Of a stretch of 64,000 bases of DNA, positions 13,482 through 22,204 are shown piece after piece; within the stretch, counting starts at the first letter, position 1, and each line of letters starts with the position of its first letter. This stretch comes from Actinoplanes auranticolor. Lineage in GTDB: Bacteria > Actinomycetota > Actinomycetes > Mycobacteriales > Micromonosporaceae. The notes under the pieces were generated by a model. The model saw only the letters and a program-made list of their open reading frames with translations, had not been told where the DNA came from and ran no database searches. The stretch is taken from positions 1-64,000 of the forward strand of contig NZ_BOQL01000027.1 of assembly GCF_018332655.1 (NCBI RefSeq), written 5' to 3'. A program made the translations under genes and the position numbers.

Positions 13482-14831
13482 ATGGGATTCACCGTGACCA
13501 CCTCAAACCACGCCGCGGGCAGTCCGTACCCGGACGAGGCCCCGGTCTCCCAGGCCCTGTTCGACCGCGCCACGGCCATCGTGCCCGGCGGGGTCAATTC
13601 ACCCGTGCGTGCGTTCAAGTCCGTGGGCGGCACGCCCCGGTTCATGGCGCGGGGCGAGGGTCCGTGGATGGTGGACGTCGACGGGCGCCGCTACGTGGAC
13701 CTGGTCTGCTCGTGGGGCCCGCTGATCCACGGGCACGCGCACCCGGCGATCGTGGCCGCCGTGCAGGCCGCCGCCGCGCTCGGCACCAGCTTCGGCACCC
13801 CGACCGAGGGCGAGGTGGAGCTGGCCGAGGAGATCGTCCGGCGCACCCCGGTCGAGCAGGTCCGCCTGGTCAGCTCGGGCACCGAGGCGACCATGACCGC
13901 GATCCGGCTGGCCCGCGGCTTCACCGGCCGCAGCAAGATCGTCAAGTTCGCCGGCTGCTACCACGGCCACGTCGACGCGTTGCTGGCCGCGGCCGGCTCC
14001 GGGGTCGCCACGCTCGGATTGCCGGACTCGCCGGGGGTCACCGGGGCGGCGGCCAGCGAGACCATCGTGCTGCCGTACAACGACGTCGCCGCGGTCGAGG
14101 CGGTCTTGACGGACAACGACGACATCGCCGCGATCATCACCGAGGCCGCCGCCGGCAACATGGGCGTGATCGCGCCGCGTGACGGCTTCAACCAGCGGCT
14201 GGCCGAGCTCGCCCACGCCGCCGGCGCGCTGCTCATCGTCGACGAGGTGATGACCGGCTTCCGGGTGTCCCCGGGCGGCTGGGCCGGGCTCGACCCCGTC
14301 GACGCCGACCTCTTCACGTTCGGCAAGGTCATGGGCGGCGGCCTGCCCGCCGCGGCCTTCGGCGGCCGCACCGAGATCATGTCCCGGCTGGCCCCGGCCG
14401 GGCCGGTCTACCAGGCCGGCACGCTCTCCGGTAACCCGCTGGCCTGCGCGGCCGGGCTGGCCAGCCTGCGGCTGGCCGACGACGCCGTCTACAAGCGGCT
14501 CGACGAGGTCTCGGCCACCGTCGGCGGGCTCGCGTCGGACGCGCTGAACACCGCGGGTGTCCCGCACCGGCTGTCGTATGCCGGCAACATGTTCTCGATC
14601 TTCTTCACGGACGCCGAGATCGTCGACTACGACTCGGCCAAGACCCAGAACGTCGCCGCGTTCCGGGCGTTCTTCCACGCGATGCTCTCCCGCGGTGTCT
14701 ACCTGCCGCCGAGCGCGTACGAGTCGTGGTTCGTGTCCGCGGCGCTCGACGACGCCGCCTTGGAGCAGATCAGCGCGGCACTGCCCGCGGCAGCGCGGGC
14801 TGCCGCGGCAGCGGGGGGAGCACAATCTTGA
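13482..14831 (+). CDS. hemL: Glutamate-1-semialdehyde 2,1-aminomutase
   Basis: 449 aa, full length for the family. This PLP enzyme converts glutamate-1-semialdehyde to 5-aminolevulinate in the C5 route to heme and other tetrapyrroles, including the corrin ring. Visible features are the VPGGVNSPVRAF entry, SSGTEATMTAIRLAR, VDEVMTGFR and the PLP-binding Lys282 in FTFGKVMGGGLP. ATG at 13482 is used; a GTG at 13494 is an alternative. It heads a run of overlapping genes leading into cytochrome c maturation, so heme supply and heme attachment appear co-expressed. Confidence 0.95.
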   Translation: MGFTVTTSNHAAGSPYPDEAPVSQALFDRATAIVPGGVNSPVRAFKSVGGTPRFMARGEGPWMVDVDGRRYVDLVCSWGPLIHGHAHPAIVAAVQAAAALGTSFGTPTEGEVELAEEIVRRTPVEQVRLVSSGTEATMTAIRLARGFTGRSKIVKFAGCYHGHVDALLAAAGSGVATLGLPDSPGVTGAAASETIVLPYNDVAAVEAVLTDNDDIAAIITEAAAGNMGVIAPRDGFNQRLAELAHAAGALLIVDEVMTGFRVSPGGWAGLDPVDADLFTFGKVMGGGLPAAAFGGRTEIMSRLAPAGPVYQAGTLSGNPLACAAGLASLRLADDAVYKRLDEVSATVGGLASDALNTAGVPHRLSYAGNMFSIFFTDAEIVDYDSAKTQNVAAFRAFFHAMLSRGVYLPPSAYESWFVSAALDDAALEQISAALPAAARAAAAAGGAQS

Positions 14832-15481
14832 GCCCGACGAAGACCACGGTGCACGTGCTGCGGCACGGCGAGGTCCACAACCCGGACAAGATCCTGTACG
14901 GCCGCCTGCCCGACTTCCACCTCTCGGAGCTCGGCCGGCAGATGGCCAAGGCAGCCACCGAGGCGCTGGCCGACCGCGACGTCACGCACGTGGTGGCCAG
15001 CCCGCTCGAACGCGCACAGGAGACGGCCGAGCCGTTCGCCGCGCACTTCAAGCTCGAGACGGCCACCGACACGCGCCTGATCGAGAGCGCCAACTTCTTC
15101 GAGGGCAAGAAGGTGTCGGTCGGCGACGGCGCGTTCAGCAACCCCCGCAACTGGTGGGTGCTGCGCGACCCGATCACCCCGTCCTGGGGCGAGGCGTATC
15201 TCCAGATCGCGCAGCGGATGTTCGCCGCGATCCAGGCCGCCCGGGTCGCCGCCGAGGGGCACGAGGCGGTCTGCGTCTCGCACCAGCTGCCGATCTGGAC
15301 CCTGCGCCGGTACGTCGAGAAGAAGCGCCTCTGGCACGACCCGCGCCGCCGCGAGTGCGGCCTGGCCAGCCTCACCTCGTTCGTCTTCGAGGACGCGAAG
15401 GTCGTCGGCATCGAGTACGCCGAGCCCGCCGCCGCCCTGGTGGCCATGTCCCCGGGCGCCCGGACGGCCAAGGGGGCATGA
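14828..15481 (+). CDS. Histidine phosphatase (phosphoglycerate mutase-like) family protein
   Basis: 217 aa. The catalytic LRHGEVHNP motif is near the N-terminus, with ERAQET and a second catalytic His in CVSHQLPIW. The TTG start shares bases with the hemL stop (TTGA) and has a GGGGGAG ribosome site 7-8 nt upstream. The stop overlaps the resA ATG (ATGA). A 2H phosphatase at this spot is a common actinobacterial arrangement, and its substrate is not known from sequence. Confidence 0.9.
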   Translation: MSPTKTTVHVLRHGEVHNPDKILYGRLPDFHLSELGRQMAKAATEALADRDVTHVVASPLERAQETAEPFAAHFKLETATDTRLIESANFFEGKKVSVGDGAFSNPRNWWVLRDPITPSWGEAYLQIAQRMFAAIQAARVAAEGHEAVCVSHQLPIWTLRRYVEKKRLWHDPRRRECGLASLTSFVFEDAKVVGIEYAEPAAALVAMSPGARTAKGA

Positions 15482-16044
15482 CCGTGCGCCGGCTCCCCGC
15501 AGTCGTCCTCACCGCCGTCCTCGCGGCCGGTGCGATGGCCGGTTGCGGGAGCGAGAGCTGGGAGAAGAAGTGCTCGACGAACGCCGACCGGGTCATCGAG
15601 TGCACCCCTGACCAGCGTCCCGAGGCCCGCGCGGTCACCGGGGAGCTGCTCGACGGCGGCACGTACGACGTGACGCAGGACCGCGGCAAGGTGGTCGTCG
15701 TCAACTTCTGGGGCTCGTGGTGCAACCCGTGCCGGGCCGAGGCCGACGATCTGGAGCGCACGTACCAGGCCACCAAGGCCAAGGACGTGACGTTCGTGGG
15801 GGTCAACTCGCGCGACGACCGGGACCCGGCGAAGGCGTTCGAGCGCGGCTTCGGGGTGACCTATCCGAGCATCTACGACCGGGACGGCAGCGTCGCCCTC
15901 AAGTTCGACGTCACCCAGGTCACCACCCCGGCCACGCTGATCCTGGACCGGCAGGGCCGGATCGCCGCGGGCATCCGCGGCGCCACCACCATCGCCGTGC
16001 TGCAGCCGGTGGTCGAGCGGATCGCCGCGGAGGGCCCGGGCTGA
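15478..16044 (+). CDS. resA: ResA/TlpA-like thiol-disulfide lipoprotein of cytochrome c maturation
   Basis: 188 aa. The signal peptide ends in a lipobox (AGAMAGC, Cys23), so it is anchored outside the membrane. The thioredoxin fold has the redox pair WGSWCNPC (Cys82, Cys85) and the cis-Pro segment TQVTTPATLIL. ResA-type proteins reduce the apocytochrome c haem-binding cysteines using electrons delivered by CcdA, the next gene. Start ATG overlaps the previous stop, and the stop overlaps the ccdA start (TGATG). Confidence 0.92.
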   Translation: MTVRRLPAVVLTAVLAAGAMAGCGSESWEKKCSTNADRVIECTPDQRPEARAVTGELLDGGTYDVTQDRGKVVVVNFWGSWCNPCRAEADDLERTYQATKAKDVTFVGVNSRDDRDPAKAFERGFGVTYPSIYDRDGSVALKFDVTQVTTPATLILDRQGRIAAGIRGATTIAVLQPVVERIAAEGPG

Positions 16045-16883
16045 TGGGGGAGACCTTCGCCGACGTCGCCAGCAGCGGCCCGTTGCTGCTGGCGATCGGC
16101 GCTGCCGCGATAGCCGGGCTGGTCAGCTTCCTGTCGCCGTGCGTGCTGCCGCTCATGCCGGGCTACCTCTCGTACGTCACCGGGCTCGCCGGGGCCGATC
16201 TCGACGCCGCCCTCGGAGTGCCGCCCAAACCGCAGCCCGAGTCGCCGCCGCAGCCGGGCGGGTCCGTCGCTGTGGCCACCGAGCCGCAGGTGCGGACCGC
16301 GGGCCGGGGCCGGGTGCTGGCCGGGACGGTGCTGTTCGTCGTCGGCTTCTCCGTCGTGTTCATGCTGCTGGCCACCCTGGTGGCCAACATCGGCCTGGCG
16401 CTGAAGACCCACGAGCGCACCCTCAACATCGTGCTCGGGGTGCTGATCATCGTGCTCGGCCTGATGTTCATCGGCCTGGTCCCCGGCCTGCAGGGCCAGG
16501 CCCGGATCAGCTGGCTGCCCAACGCCGGCCTGGCCGGAGCCCCGGTCCTCGGGGCGCTGTTCGGGCTCTCCTGGCTGCCCTGCACCGGCCCCACCCTCGG
16601 CGCGGTCCTCGGCCTGGCCACCACCAGCGGGCAGACCGACCGGGCCGTCGTGCTGGCCCTGGCCTACAGCCTCGGGCTCGGGGTGCCGTTCGTGCTGTTC
16701 GGACTCTTCTTCCGGCGGCTGCTCGGGGTCTTCAAGGCGGTGCGCCGCAACAGCCGGTGGGTCACCCGGATCGGCGGCGTGCTGCTCGTCCTGGTCGGGC
16801 TGGCCCTGGTCACCGGCGGCTGGAACAGCTTCCTGATCTGGCTGGTCACCACCTTCAACTACGACGCCGGGACCCTGCTGTGA
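16044..16883 (+). CDS. ccdA: CcdA-type transmembrane thiol-disulfide transporter
   Basis: 279 aa with about six membrane helices. The paired cysteines lie in FLSPCVLPLMPGYLSY and LSWLPCTGPTLGAVLG, matching the CcdA/DsbD-beta family that passes electrons from cytoplasmic thioredoxin across the membrane. A Pro-rich cytoplasmic or external loop (about residues 55-90) is longer than in the minimal family. Start is within one base of the resA stop, and the end overlaps the resB GTG (GTGA). Confidence 0.93.
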   Translation: MGETFADVASSGPLLLAIGAAAIAGLVSFLSPCVLPLMPGYLSYVTGLAGADLDAALGVPPKPQPESPPQPGGSVAVATEPQVRTAGRGRVLAGTVLFVVGFSVVFMLLATLVANIGLALKTHERTLNIVLGVLIIVLGLMFIGLVPGLQGQARISWLPNAGLAGAPVLGALFGLSWLPCTGPTLGAVLGLATTSGQTDRAVVLALAYSLGLGVPFVLFGLFFRRLLGVFKAVRRNSRWVTRIGGVLLVLVGLALVTGGWNSFLIWLVTTFNYDAGTLL

Positions 16884-18508
16884 CCGTCGTCGAGGAGCGC
16901 CCCGCGCCCGCCGCCGAGCCGCCGCCGCGCCGGCCCAACCGGCTCTGGGCGCTGCTGCGCAACTCCTGGCGGCAGCTCACCAGCATGCGCACGGCCCTGG
17001 TCCTGCTCTTCCTGCTGGCCGTGGCCGCGATCCCGGGCTCGGTGCTGCCACAGCGCACGATCAACCCGGAGAACGTCGCCGGCTACTTCCGCGAACACCC
17101 CGACCTGGCGCCGGTGCTGAGCCGGCTGGGCGGCTTCGACGTCTACGCCTCGCCGTGGTTCGCGTCCATCTACCTGCTGCTGTTCACCTCGCTGGTCGGC
17201 TGCGTGATTCCGCGGCTGCTCGATCACGTCCGGGCGCTGCGCACCGTACCCCCGGATGCTCCCCGGCGGCTGGAGCGGCTGCCGGAGCATGCGGCGGCCG
17301 AGCCGCGACCCGACGATCCGGCCGCCGCGGCCGCCGGCGTCGCCGCGGGCCTGCGCCGCCACCGCTTCCGCACGGTCGTCCGGGAGCGGCCGGACGGCAC
17401 GTGGACGGTCTCGGGCGAGAAGGGCCTGCTCAAGGAGACCGGCAACCTGCTGTTCCACTTCGCGCTGCTGGCCGTGCTGATCGGGGTCGGCTTCGGGCAC
17501 TGGTACGGCTGGAACGGCAACCGCCTCCTGGTGCAGGGCAACGACCTGGGCTTCTGCAACTCGGTGACGCAGTACGACGAGTCCTCGCTCGGCCCCCGCC
17601 TGGACGCCGCCGACCTGCCGTTCTTCTGCCTGCGGCTGACCGACTTCGAAGCGACCTACCAGAGCAACGGCCAGCCGAAGACGTTCGGCGCGCAGGCCAC
17701 CGTGCAGACCGAGCACGACGGGCCGTGGCGCCCGACCGAGTTCACGGTCAACCACCCGCTGCGGCTGTCCCAGGCCAACGTGCACCTGCTCGGCCACGGC
17801 TACGCGCCGATCCTGCGGTTCACCGACCGCTTCGGCCAGCAGCAGACCAGGATCGTGCCGTTCCTGCCGCGCGACCAGATGCTCACCAGCGAGGGCGTCG
17901 CGCAGTTCCCGGACGTCAACATCGATCCGAAGACCAACCAGCGCGACGAGGACCTGCAGGTCGCCTTCGAGGGCGTCTATCTGCCCACGGTGGATCCGAA
18001 GGGCGGCCCGGCCTCGGTCTTCCCCGCCGAACGCGAGCCGGCGCTGTTCCTCACGGCGTACCGGGGCAATCTCGGGGTCGACGCCGGCCTGCCCGGCTCG
18101 GTCTACGCGCTGGACCGCGGCCAGCTGGCCAACGGCCAGCTCAAGCAGGTCAGCGGCGAACGGCCGCAGCGGCTGACGCCCGGCCAGACCTGGACCCTGG
18201 ACGACGGCACCAAGCTGGAGTTCGTCGGCACCCGCCAGTTCGCCACCCTCGCGGTGCGCTACGACCCGACCCAGCCGCTGGTGCTGGGCGGGGCGGTGCT
18301 GGGTCTGCTCGGGCTGATGCTGTCGCTGTCCGGGCACCGCCGCCGGGTGTGGTTCCGGGTTTCGCCCCCGGCCGGGTCCGAGGCGGGCACCGGCGGTAGT
18401 TTGATGGAGGCCGGTGGTCTGCCGCGCACCGACTATCCGGGCTTCCACGAGGAGTTCGAGCAGGTCGTGGCGGCGGCGCGCCGGACGCCGGAGGAGAGGA
18501 CGCCGTGA
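16880..18508 (+). CDS. resB: ResB-like cytochrome c biogenesis protein
   Basis: 542 aa. Two helices near the N-terminus (about 33-52 and 92-110), a third at about 195-212, a large external domain (about 215-470) and a C-terminal helix (about 473-492) fit System II ResB/Ccs1. With CcsB/ResC it forms the haem export and attachment synthase. The SMRTALVLLFLLAVAAIPGS segment is typical. A C-terminal ~45-residue cytoplasmic tail follows. The GTG start overlaps the ccdA stop. Confidence 0.93.
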   Translation: MTVVEERPAPAAEPPPRRPNRLWALLRNSWRQLTSMRTALVLLFLLAVAAIPGSVLPQRTINPENVAGYFREHPDLAPVLSRLGGFDVYASPWFASIYLLLFTSLVGCVIPRLLDHVRALRTVPPDAPRRLERLPEHAAAEPRPDDPAAAAAGVAAGLRRHRFRTVVRERPDGTWTVSGEKGLLKETGNLLFHFALLAVLIGVGFGHWYGWNGNRLLVQGNDLGFCNSVTQYDESSLGPRLDAADLPFFCLRLTDFEATYQSNGQPKTFGAQATVQTEHDGPWRPTEFTVNHPLRLSQANVHLLGHGYAPILRFTDRFGQQQTRIVPFLPRDQMLTSEGVAQFPDVNIDPKTNQRDEDLQVAFEGVYLPTVDPKGGPASVFPAEREPALFLTAYRGNLGVDAGLPGSVYALDRGQLANGQLKQVSGERPQRLTPGQTWTLDDGTKLEFVGTRQFATLAVRYDPTQPLVLGGAVLGLLGLMLSLSGHRRRVWFRVSPPAGSEAGTGGSLMEAGGLPRTDYPGFHEEFEQVVAAARRTPEERTP

Positions 18509-19512
18509 TGGCGGAGTTGTCTGACCAGTTGATGGCCTTCACCGTGCTGGCCTACCTGGCCGCGATGGTCTGTTACGCGGCGGAGTACGCCTTCGGCAAC
18601 CGCAGCCACATCGGCCGGGCGGCGACCCGCCCGGCGCGTCAGCTCGTCGGCGTCGGCGGACCGGGCGAGGTGGAGGTGCTGCCCGCGGACGGAGTCGTGC
18701 CGCCGCCCGCCGACGACGTCGTGCCGCCGGCGCCGCCCCGGGACCGCGGTGCTCTGCTCGGCCTGATCGGCGTCGGGCTCACCTGGGTCGCGTTCGCGCT
18801 GCACCTGGGCACGGTGGTCACCCGCGGTGTCGCGGCGCACCGGATGCCCTGGGGCAACATGTACGAGTTCATCCTCGCGGTGACCCTCGTCGGCGCGGCG
18901 GTCTGGCTCGGCGTGATCACCCGCAAGCCGGCCGTGCGCCACCTCGGCCTGTTCACCGCGCTCGCCCTGGTCGTGCTGCTCGGCGCGGCCGGGCTGATCG
19001 CGTACACGCCGGTGAGCCCGCTGGTCCCGGCGCTGAACTCGTACTGGTACATCGTGCACGTCTCGACGATCATCGTGGCCTCCGGCATCCTGCTGATCGG
19101 AGCCGTGCCGGCCGCGATGTTCCTGGTCCGGGCCGGCTACGACCGGGGCAGGCGCACCTTCCCGTACACGCTGGGCGCGAAGGTGCCGCCGGCGGAGACG
19201 CTGGAGCGGCTGACCTTCCGGCTGCACGCGTTCGCGTTCCCGCTGTTCACCTTCGGTGCGCTGATCGCCGGGCCGCTGTGGGCCGAGGCGTCGTGGGGGC
19301 GCTACTGGGCCTGGGACCCCAAGGAGGTCTGGGCGTTCATCTCCTGGGTCGTCTACGCGGCGTACCTGCACGCCCGCGCGACCCCGAGCGTCAAGCGCAC
19401 CACCGCGACCTGGATCGCTCTGCTCGGCTTCCTGACGATGCTGATGAACCTGTTCGGCGTGAACCTGTTCTTCGAGGGACTGCACTCGTACGCCAACGCC
19501 GGCGGGATGTAA
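18505..19512 (+). CDS. ccsB: CcsB/ResC-type haem-handling protein of cytochrome c synthase
   Basis: 335 aa, multi-spanning. The tryptophan-rich haem-binding WWD-type motif appears as WGRYWAWDPKEVWAFISW near residue 265, with conserved His residues in flanking loops. It pairs with ResB as the System II cytochrome c synthase. Start is GTG at 18505 or ATG at 18508; GGAGAGG lies 5-8 nt upstream and either overlaps the resB stop. Last gene of the hemL-to-ccsB operon, with a hairpin immediately after it. Confidence 0.93.
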   Translation: MMAELSDQLMAFTVLAYLAAMVCYAAEYAFGNRSHIGRAATRPARQLVGVGGPGEVEVLPADGVVPPPADDVVPPAPPRDRGALLGLIGVGLTWVAFALHLGTVVTRGVAAHRMPWGNMYEFILAVTLVGAAVWLGVITRKPAVRHLGLFTALALVVLLGAAGLIAYTPVSPLVPALNSYWYIVHVSTIIVASGILLIGAVPAAMFLVRAGYDRGRRTFPYTLGAKVPPAETLERLTFRLHAFAFPLFTFGALIAGPLWAEASWGRYWAWDPKEVWAFISWVVYAAYLHARATPSVKRTTATWIALLGFLTMLMNLFGVNLFFEGLHSYANAGGM

Positions 19513-19519
19513 GCGGTTC

Positions 19520-19549
19520 GTCCCCCGCCCCGGGAGCGGAGCGGGGGAC
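19520..19549. terminator. Hairpin between convergent ccsB and HTH genes
   Basis: A perfect 9-bp stem GTCCCCCGC (19520-19528) / GCGGGGGAC (19541-19549) with a 12-nt loop, placed 7 nt after the ccsB stop and 4 nt from the stop of the convergent gene. It can serve both strands. Confidence 0.7.
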
Positions 19550-19553
19550 TTCC

Positions 19554-20207
19554 TCAGCTGCCGAGCGGGTTGAGGCCGATCCCGCGCGCCTGTGCGCTCC
19601 ACCCGCCGATCGTCCCGGAGGCGGGCCCTCCCCGACCGACCTCCCCGGCCTGCCGGTGCCACTCGGTGTGCAACGCCGGGTCGACCACCCAGCTGCCGCA
19701 CGCCCGGCAGGTGTAGCCGGGCCCGGTGGCAGCCGGCTGCGTGCTCGCCGTCGCGCCCGTCGCCGTCGCGCCGGGTGCCGGCCCCGCCGCGGCGCGCTCC
19801 CGCACCGCGCCGGGCTTGCGGCGCAACGTGTTGGCCGCGGTCCAGAGGTGGAACCACTCCCGTACCACGGTCTGGGTGGGCACCCCGAGCTCGGCGGCGA
19901 GCCCTTCGACCAGGGGCCAGGAGGGCAGCATCTTGCCGGCGAACACCTTGGACAGGGTGCCCTTGCTGTAATGGACAGCCTCGCTGAGGACGGCCAGCGA
20001 CGGCTTGCCCGCGTTCACGTGGGCGAAGGTCAGGCGTTCGGCCAGCTCCCGCAGGGCGGTCTCCGGGTCCATCAGCTTGGCCCGCATCCGGGCCGCTTCG
20101 TGTTCCAGCGCCAGCGCCTCGCTGGACGGCCGGCGGAAGGTGGCGAAGTCGGCGCGGTGCCGGCCCTCGTTCGGTTCCCCGGGTTGCTGCACCGCGCCGG
20201 TCATCAC
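19554..20207 (-). CDS. HTH regulator with C-terminal C2H2-like Cys/His site
   Basis: 217 aa. The middle (about residues 55-115) is an XRE-like HTH: LTFAHVNAGKPSLAVLSEAV followed by HYSKGTLSKVFAGKMLPSWPLVEGL. After an Ala/Pro-rich linker the tail holds a C-x2-C-x9-H-x3-H pattern (YTCRACGSWVVDPALHTEWH), which looks like a small zinc-binding finger. Its function is unassigned; the two modules suggest DNA or nucleic-acid binding. GTG at 20207 or ATG at 20204, with GGGAGA upstream. It converges on ccsB. Confidence 0.75.
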   Translation of the reverse strand: MMTGAVQQPGEPNEGRHRADFATFRRPSSEALALEHEAARMRAKLMDPETALRELAERLTFAHVNAGKPSLAVLSEAVHYSKGTLSKVFAGKMLPSWPLVEGLAAELGVPTQTVVREWFHLWTAANTLRRKPGAVRERAAAGPAPGATATGATASTQPAATGPGYTCRACGSWVVDPALHTEWHRQAGEVGRGGPASGTIGGWSAQARGIGLNPLGS

Positions 20208-20309
20208 GCCCGTCTCCCGGGCTTGATGTTACTGACTGTCACTGAACTTGCTCCTTGGGTGATGAAGCGTGAACGGAATTGGTCTCGGGCCATAGCTCAA
20301 GGAAGGCAG

Positions 20310-20335
20310 GGGGTCCCGTTCGTGGGCGGGACCCC
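20310..20335. other. Perfect 9-bp GC-rich hairpin
   Basis: GGGGTCCCG (20310-20318) pairs with CGGGACCCC (20327-20335) across an 8-nt loop, about 100 bp upstream of the HTH gene start. It may be a terminator or an operator. Confidence 0.5.
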
Positions 20336-20503
20336 GTCACCGTGCTTGATTGTGCACCAGGGTGCCCGTCTATTCCACCACGCAGCGTCGCTGTTGTGCG
20401 GTAGCCGGATAGGTCGTCGGCCACCGTGACTCTCGGGACGAAACGGGGCCCGGGGCCGGCGACCGAAGGTCTACCCGCCGGTAGTGCCGGGGCCGGAATG
20501 AAA

Positions 20504-20534
20504 AAGGGGCCGGAGCGATGTGCGCCGACCCCTT
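20504..20534 (-). terminator. Probable intrinsic terminator with U-tract on the minus strand
   Basis: Read on the minus strand, AAGGGGTCGG pairs with CCGGCCCCTT (one mismatch, 11-nt loop), and the 3-prime arm runs into a TTTTT tract. A true T-run is uncommon in this GC-rich window. No recognised gene ends nearby on this strand: the closest stop is at 21269, about 735 bp upstream. Confidence 0.65.
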
Positions 20535-21005
20535 GATCACTTCCGGAAGCTGCCACGACAACTGCTCTCCGGGTCCTGCTGATTCGATGCCGGCCCGAGA
20601 CCAATCAGACGCACCATCGAGCGGAAATGCGAGGACTTCCGCGGTGGCCACCATACCGGGCGTCACCGGCGATCTCCAGCGCGACCGCCGTTGGCGCAGG
20701 CGAGACCACGATCGTGGCCCCCGCCGGGCGGCGGCGCCCCGGCGGCGGCGGCCGCTGCCGTCGCCGCGGCGGTGCGGGCCCCGCCCATTTCCCATGCCCA
20801 CCTGGGCATTCGTCGTCATGATGATCGTCTGCGGATGATCCGGGGAAGATCCGCTTCCGAAATGATCATCGATCCAAACGCCTCCGTCCGGGAGAAACGG
20901 GTGTCCGGCGCCGGGCCGGAACTGCCGGAATGGACCACGGACCGCAAGAGGGAACGGGGAGCGCTCTCCGCGGCCGGTCGTTATCTCAACGAGATGTGCG
21001 GGGTG

Positions 21006-21038
21006 GGCCGGCCGCGGGCGCGGGAAATGCGGCCGGCC
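21006..21038. other. Perfect 10-bp inverted repeat
   Basis: GGCCGGCCGC (21006-21015) pairs with GCGGCCGGCC (21029-21038) across a 13-nt loop, about 230 bp beyond the stop of the secreted-protein gene. It may be part of that gene's 3-prime region. Confidence 0.5.
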
Positions 21039-21268
21039 GTGATATCGAGAGCCGTATTCATTTCTGCACAGTCGCGCGTCAATGGATATTCGACGGGCGG
21101 ATCGGCGCCGTTCCGGCCGGCCGGTCGCTCTGACGCCGAGGACCTTCAGTGACTCCGTGTGACGGATTCGGTTCGAGGTGAGACCGTTGCGGATATTTTC
21201 CTGACGCCAAGTACCCGCGTGTCGGGTGTCCGACTTCGCGCCGACCGGTCGCCCGCCTGAGCGGACCG

Positions 21269-22204
21269 CTACGGGCGCTCCTCCGCCGAGGGCGTGACCC
21301 CGGCCGGCGGGTGGTCGGGGAGGCCCGCGCCCGTGCCGCCGGCGCAGTCGCCGGCCGTCCAGGTGTCGTACCGGGTCACCCAGTTCAGGCAGAAGCCGCC
21401 GGCCCGCTGCTGGGCCTGGTCGCCGATCTGGGTGTCCACGTCGTCGCGCCAGTAGCGGGCCGTGCCGCCGCCCGGCGGCCGGAGCTGGACGTTGTCCACG
21501 GTCACCGGGGGGACCACCAGCCGGGCCGGGCGGCTGGGGTCGACGTGGACCTCGACGTACTGCTCGACGTACGCCCGCGAGCCGACCGGCAGCTGCTGCG
21601 CGGTGAGCAGGTTCCACCGGTTGTTCCACCAGAGCCAGGCCTGCCAGACGTTGTTCGCGTCCGTGTGCAGGTCCAGCCAGACCTTGTCGCCCGGCTTGAG
21701 CTGGTACTGGTCGTAGAACTGCCAGGTCTTGGTGTTGGTGTTGAACGTGTAGATGTGCTGGCGGCCGCCGCCGGCCCAGCCCGTCTCGGCCCAGCCGGCC
21801 TCCAGCCAGGCGATGGACCCGCCGCCCATGTCCCGCTTGACCATGAACCGGCCGGCCACGAAGTCGTACGTGTTGCGGCGGACCGCGCCGTCCACGATCT
21901 CGATGCGGCCGGAGACGCCGCCCCACTCGCCGCCGGTGCCCGCGCCCAGGTGGTGGTAGCCGCTCGGGGTGGCCCGCTCGCGCATCCGGTCCAGCCGGAC
22001 GCCCGACTCCAGGATCTTCCCGGTGGCGCGGCAGGCCTTGCGGGTGTCCCGGCCGGCCGGCTCGGTGGGTGCTGTGACAGACGCCTCACCGCTCGGGCAG
22101 GCGGGCAGGCGGTGTTTGTGGTGTGAGGCCGCCGGAGCGGCCATGGCCAGCGCCGTGACCAGGCCACCCAGGGCGCACCAGCGCGCCACGGACCGAAATT
22201 TCAA
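21269..22204 (-). CDS. Secreted protein of unknown function
   Basis: About 311 aa. A basic N-terminus and hydrophobic stretch (WCALGGLVTALAMAAPAAS) form a signal peptide. The mature part is rich in Trp and aromatic residues (WLEAGWAETGW, WQAWLWWNNRWNL), has few cysteines (for example in RKACRATG and FCLNWVTRY) and no motif I recognise. The composition suggests a beta-rich extracellular domain. TTG at 22204 with GAGG upstream is my preferred start; GTG codons at 22213 and 22240 are alternatives. It stands alone, divergent from mqnL. Confidence 0.7.
   Translation of the reverse strand: MKFRSVARWCALGGLVTALAMAAPAASHHKHRLPACPSGEASVTAPTEPAGRDTRKACRATGKILESGVRLDRMRERATPSGYHHLGAGTGGEWGGVSGRIEIVDGAVRRNTYDFVAGRFMVKRDMGGGSIAWLEAGWAETGWAGGGRQHIYTFNTNTKTWQFYDQYQLKPGDKVWLDLHTDANNVWQAWLWWNNRWNLLTAQQLPVGSRAYVEQYVEVHVDPSRPARLVVPPVTVDNVQLRPPGGGTARYWRDDVDTQIGDQAQQRAGGFCLNWVTRYDTWTAGDCAGGTGAGLPDHPPAGVTPSAEERP

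Larger units (their letters stand above)
20208..21268. other. Gene-free kilobase rich in inverted repeats
   Basis: I see no convincing protein gene here. Open frames on either strand lack ribosome sites or recognisable sequence. The region contains at least five separate inverted repeats (20310-20335, 20504-20534, 20794-20809, 20820-20870 nested with 20831-20854, and 21006-21038) and locally lower GC. Tiny minus-strand frames exist, for example a 17-codon frame ending at a TGA that overlaps an ATG near 20815, but nothing confirms translation. It could hold a non-coding RNA or a long 3-prime UTR for the gene at 21.3-22.2 kb. Confidence 0.45.

Noticed and set aside
20691..21152. Plus-strand frame of 153 codons in the gene-free region
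   Set aside because: The Ala-rich start lacks a ribosome site and the rest shows no recognisable sequence. The hairpins within it argue for non-coding DNA.
20370..21268. Extension of a minus-strand frame through the gene-free region
   Set aside because: It crosses the probable terminator at 20504-20534 and is out of frame with the secreted-protein gene it overlaps.
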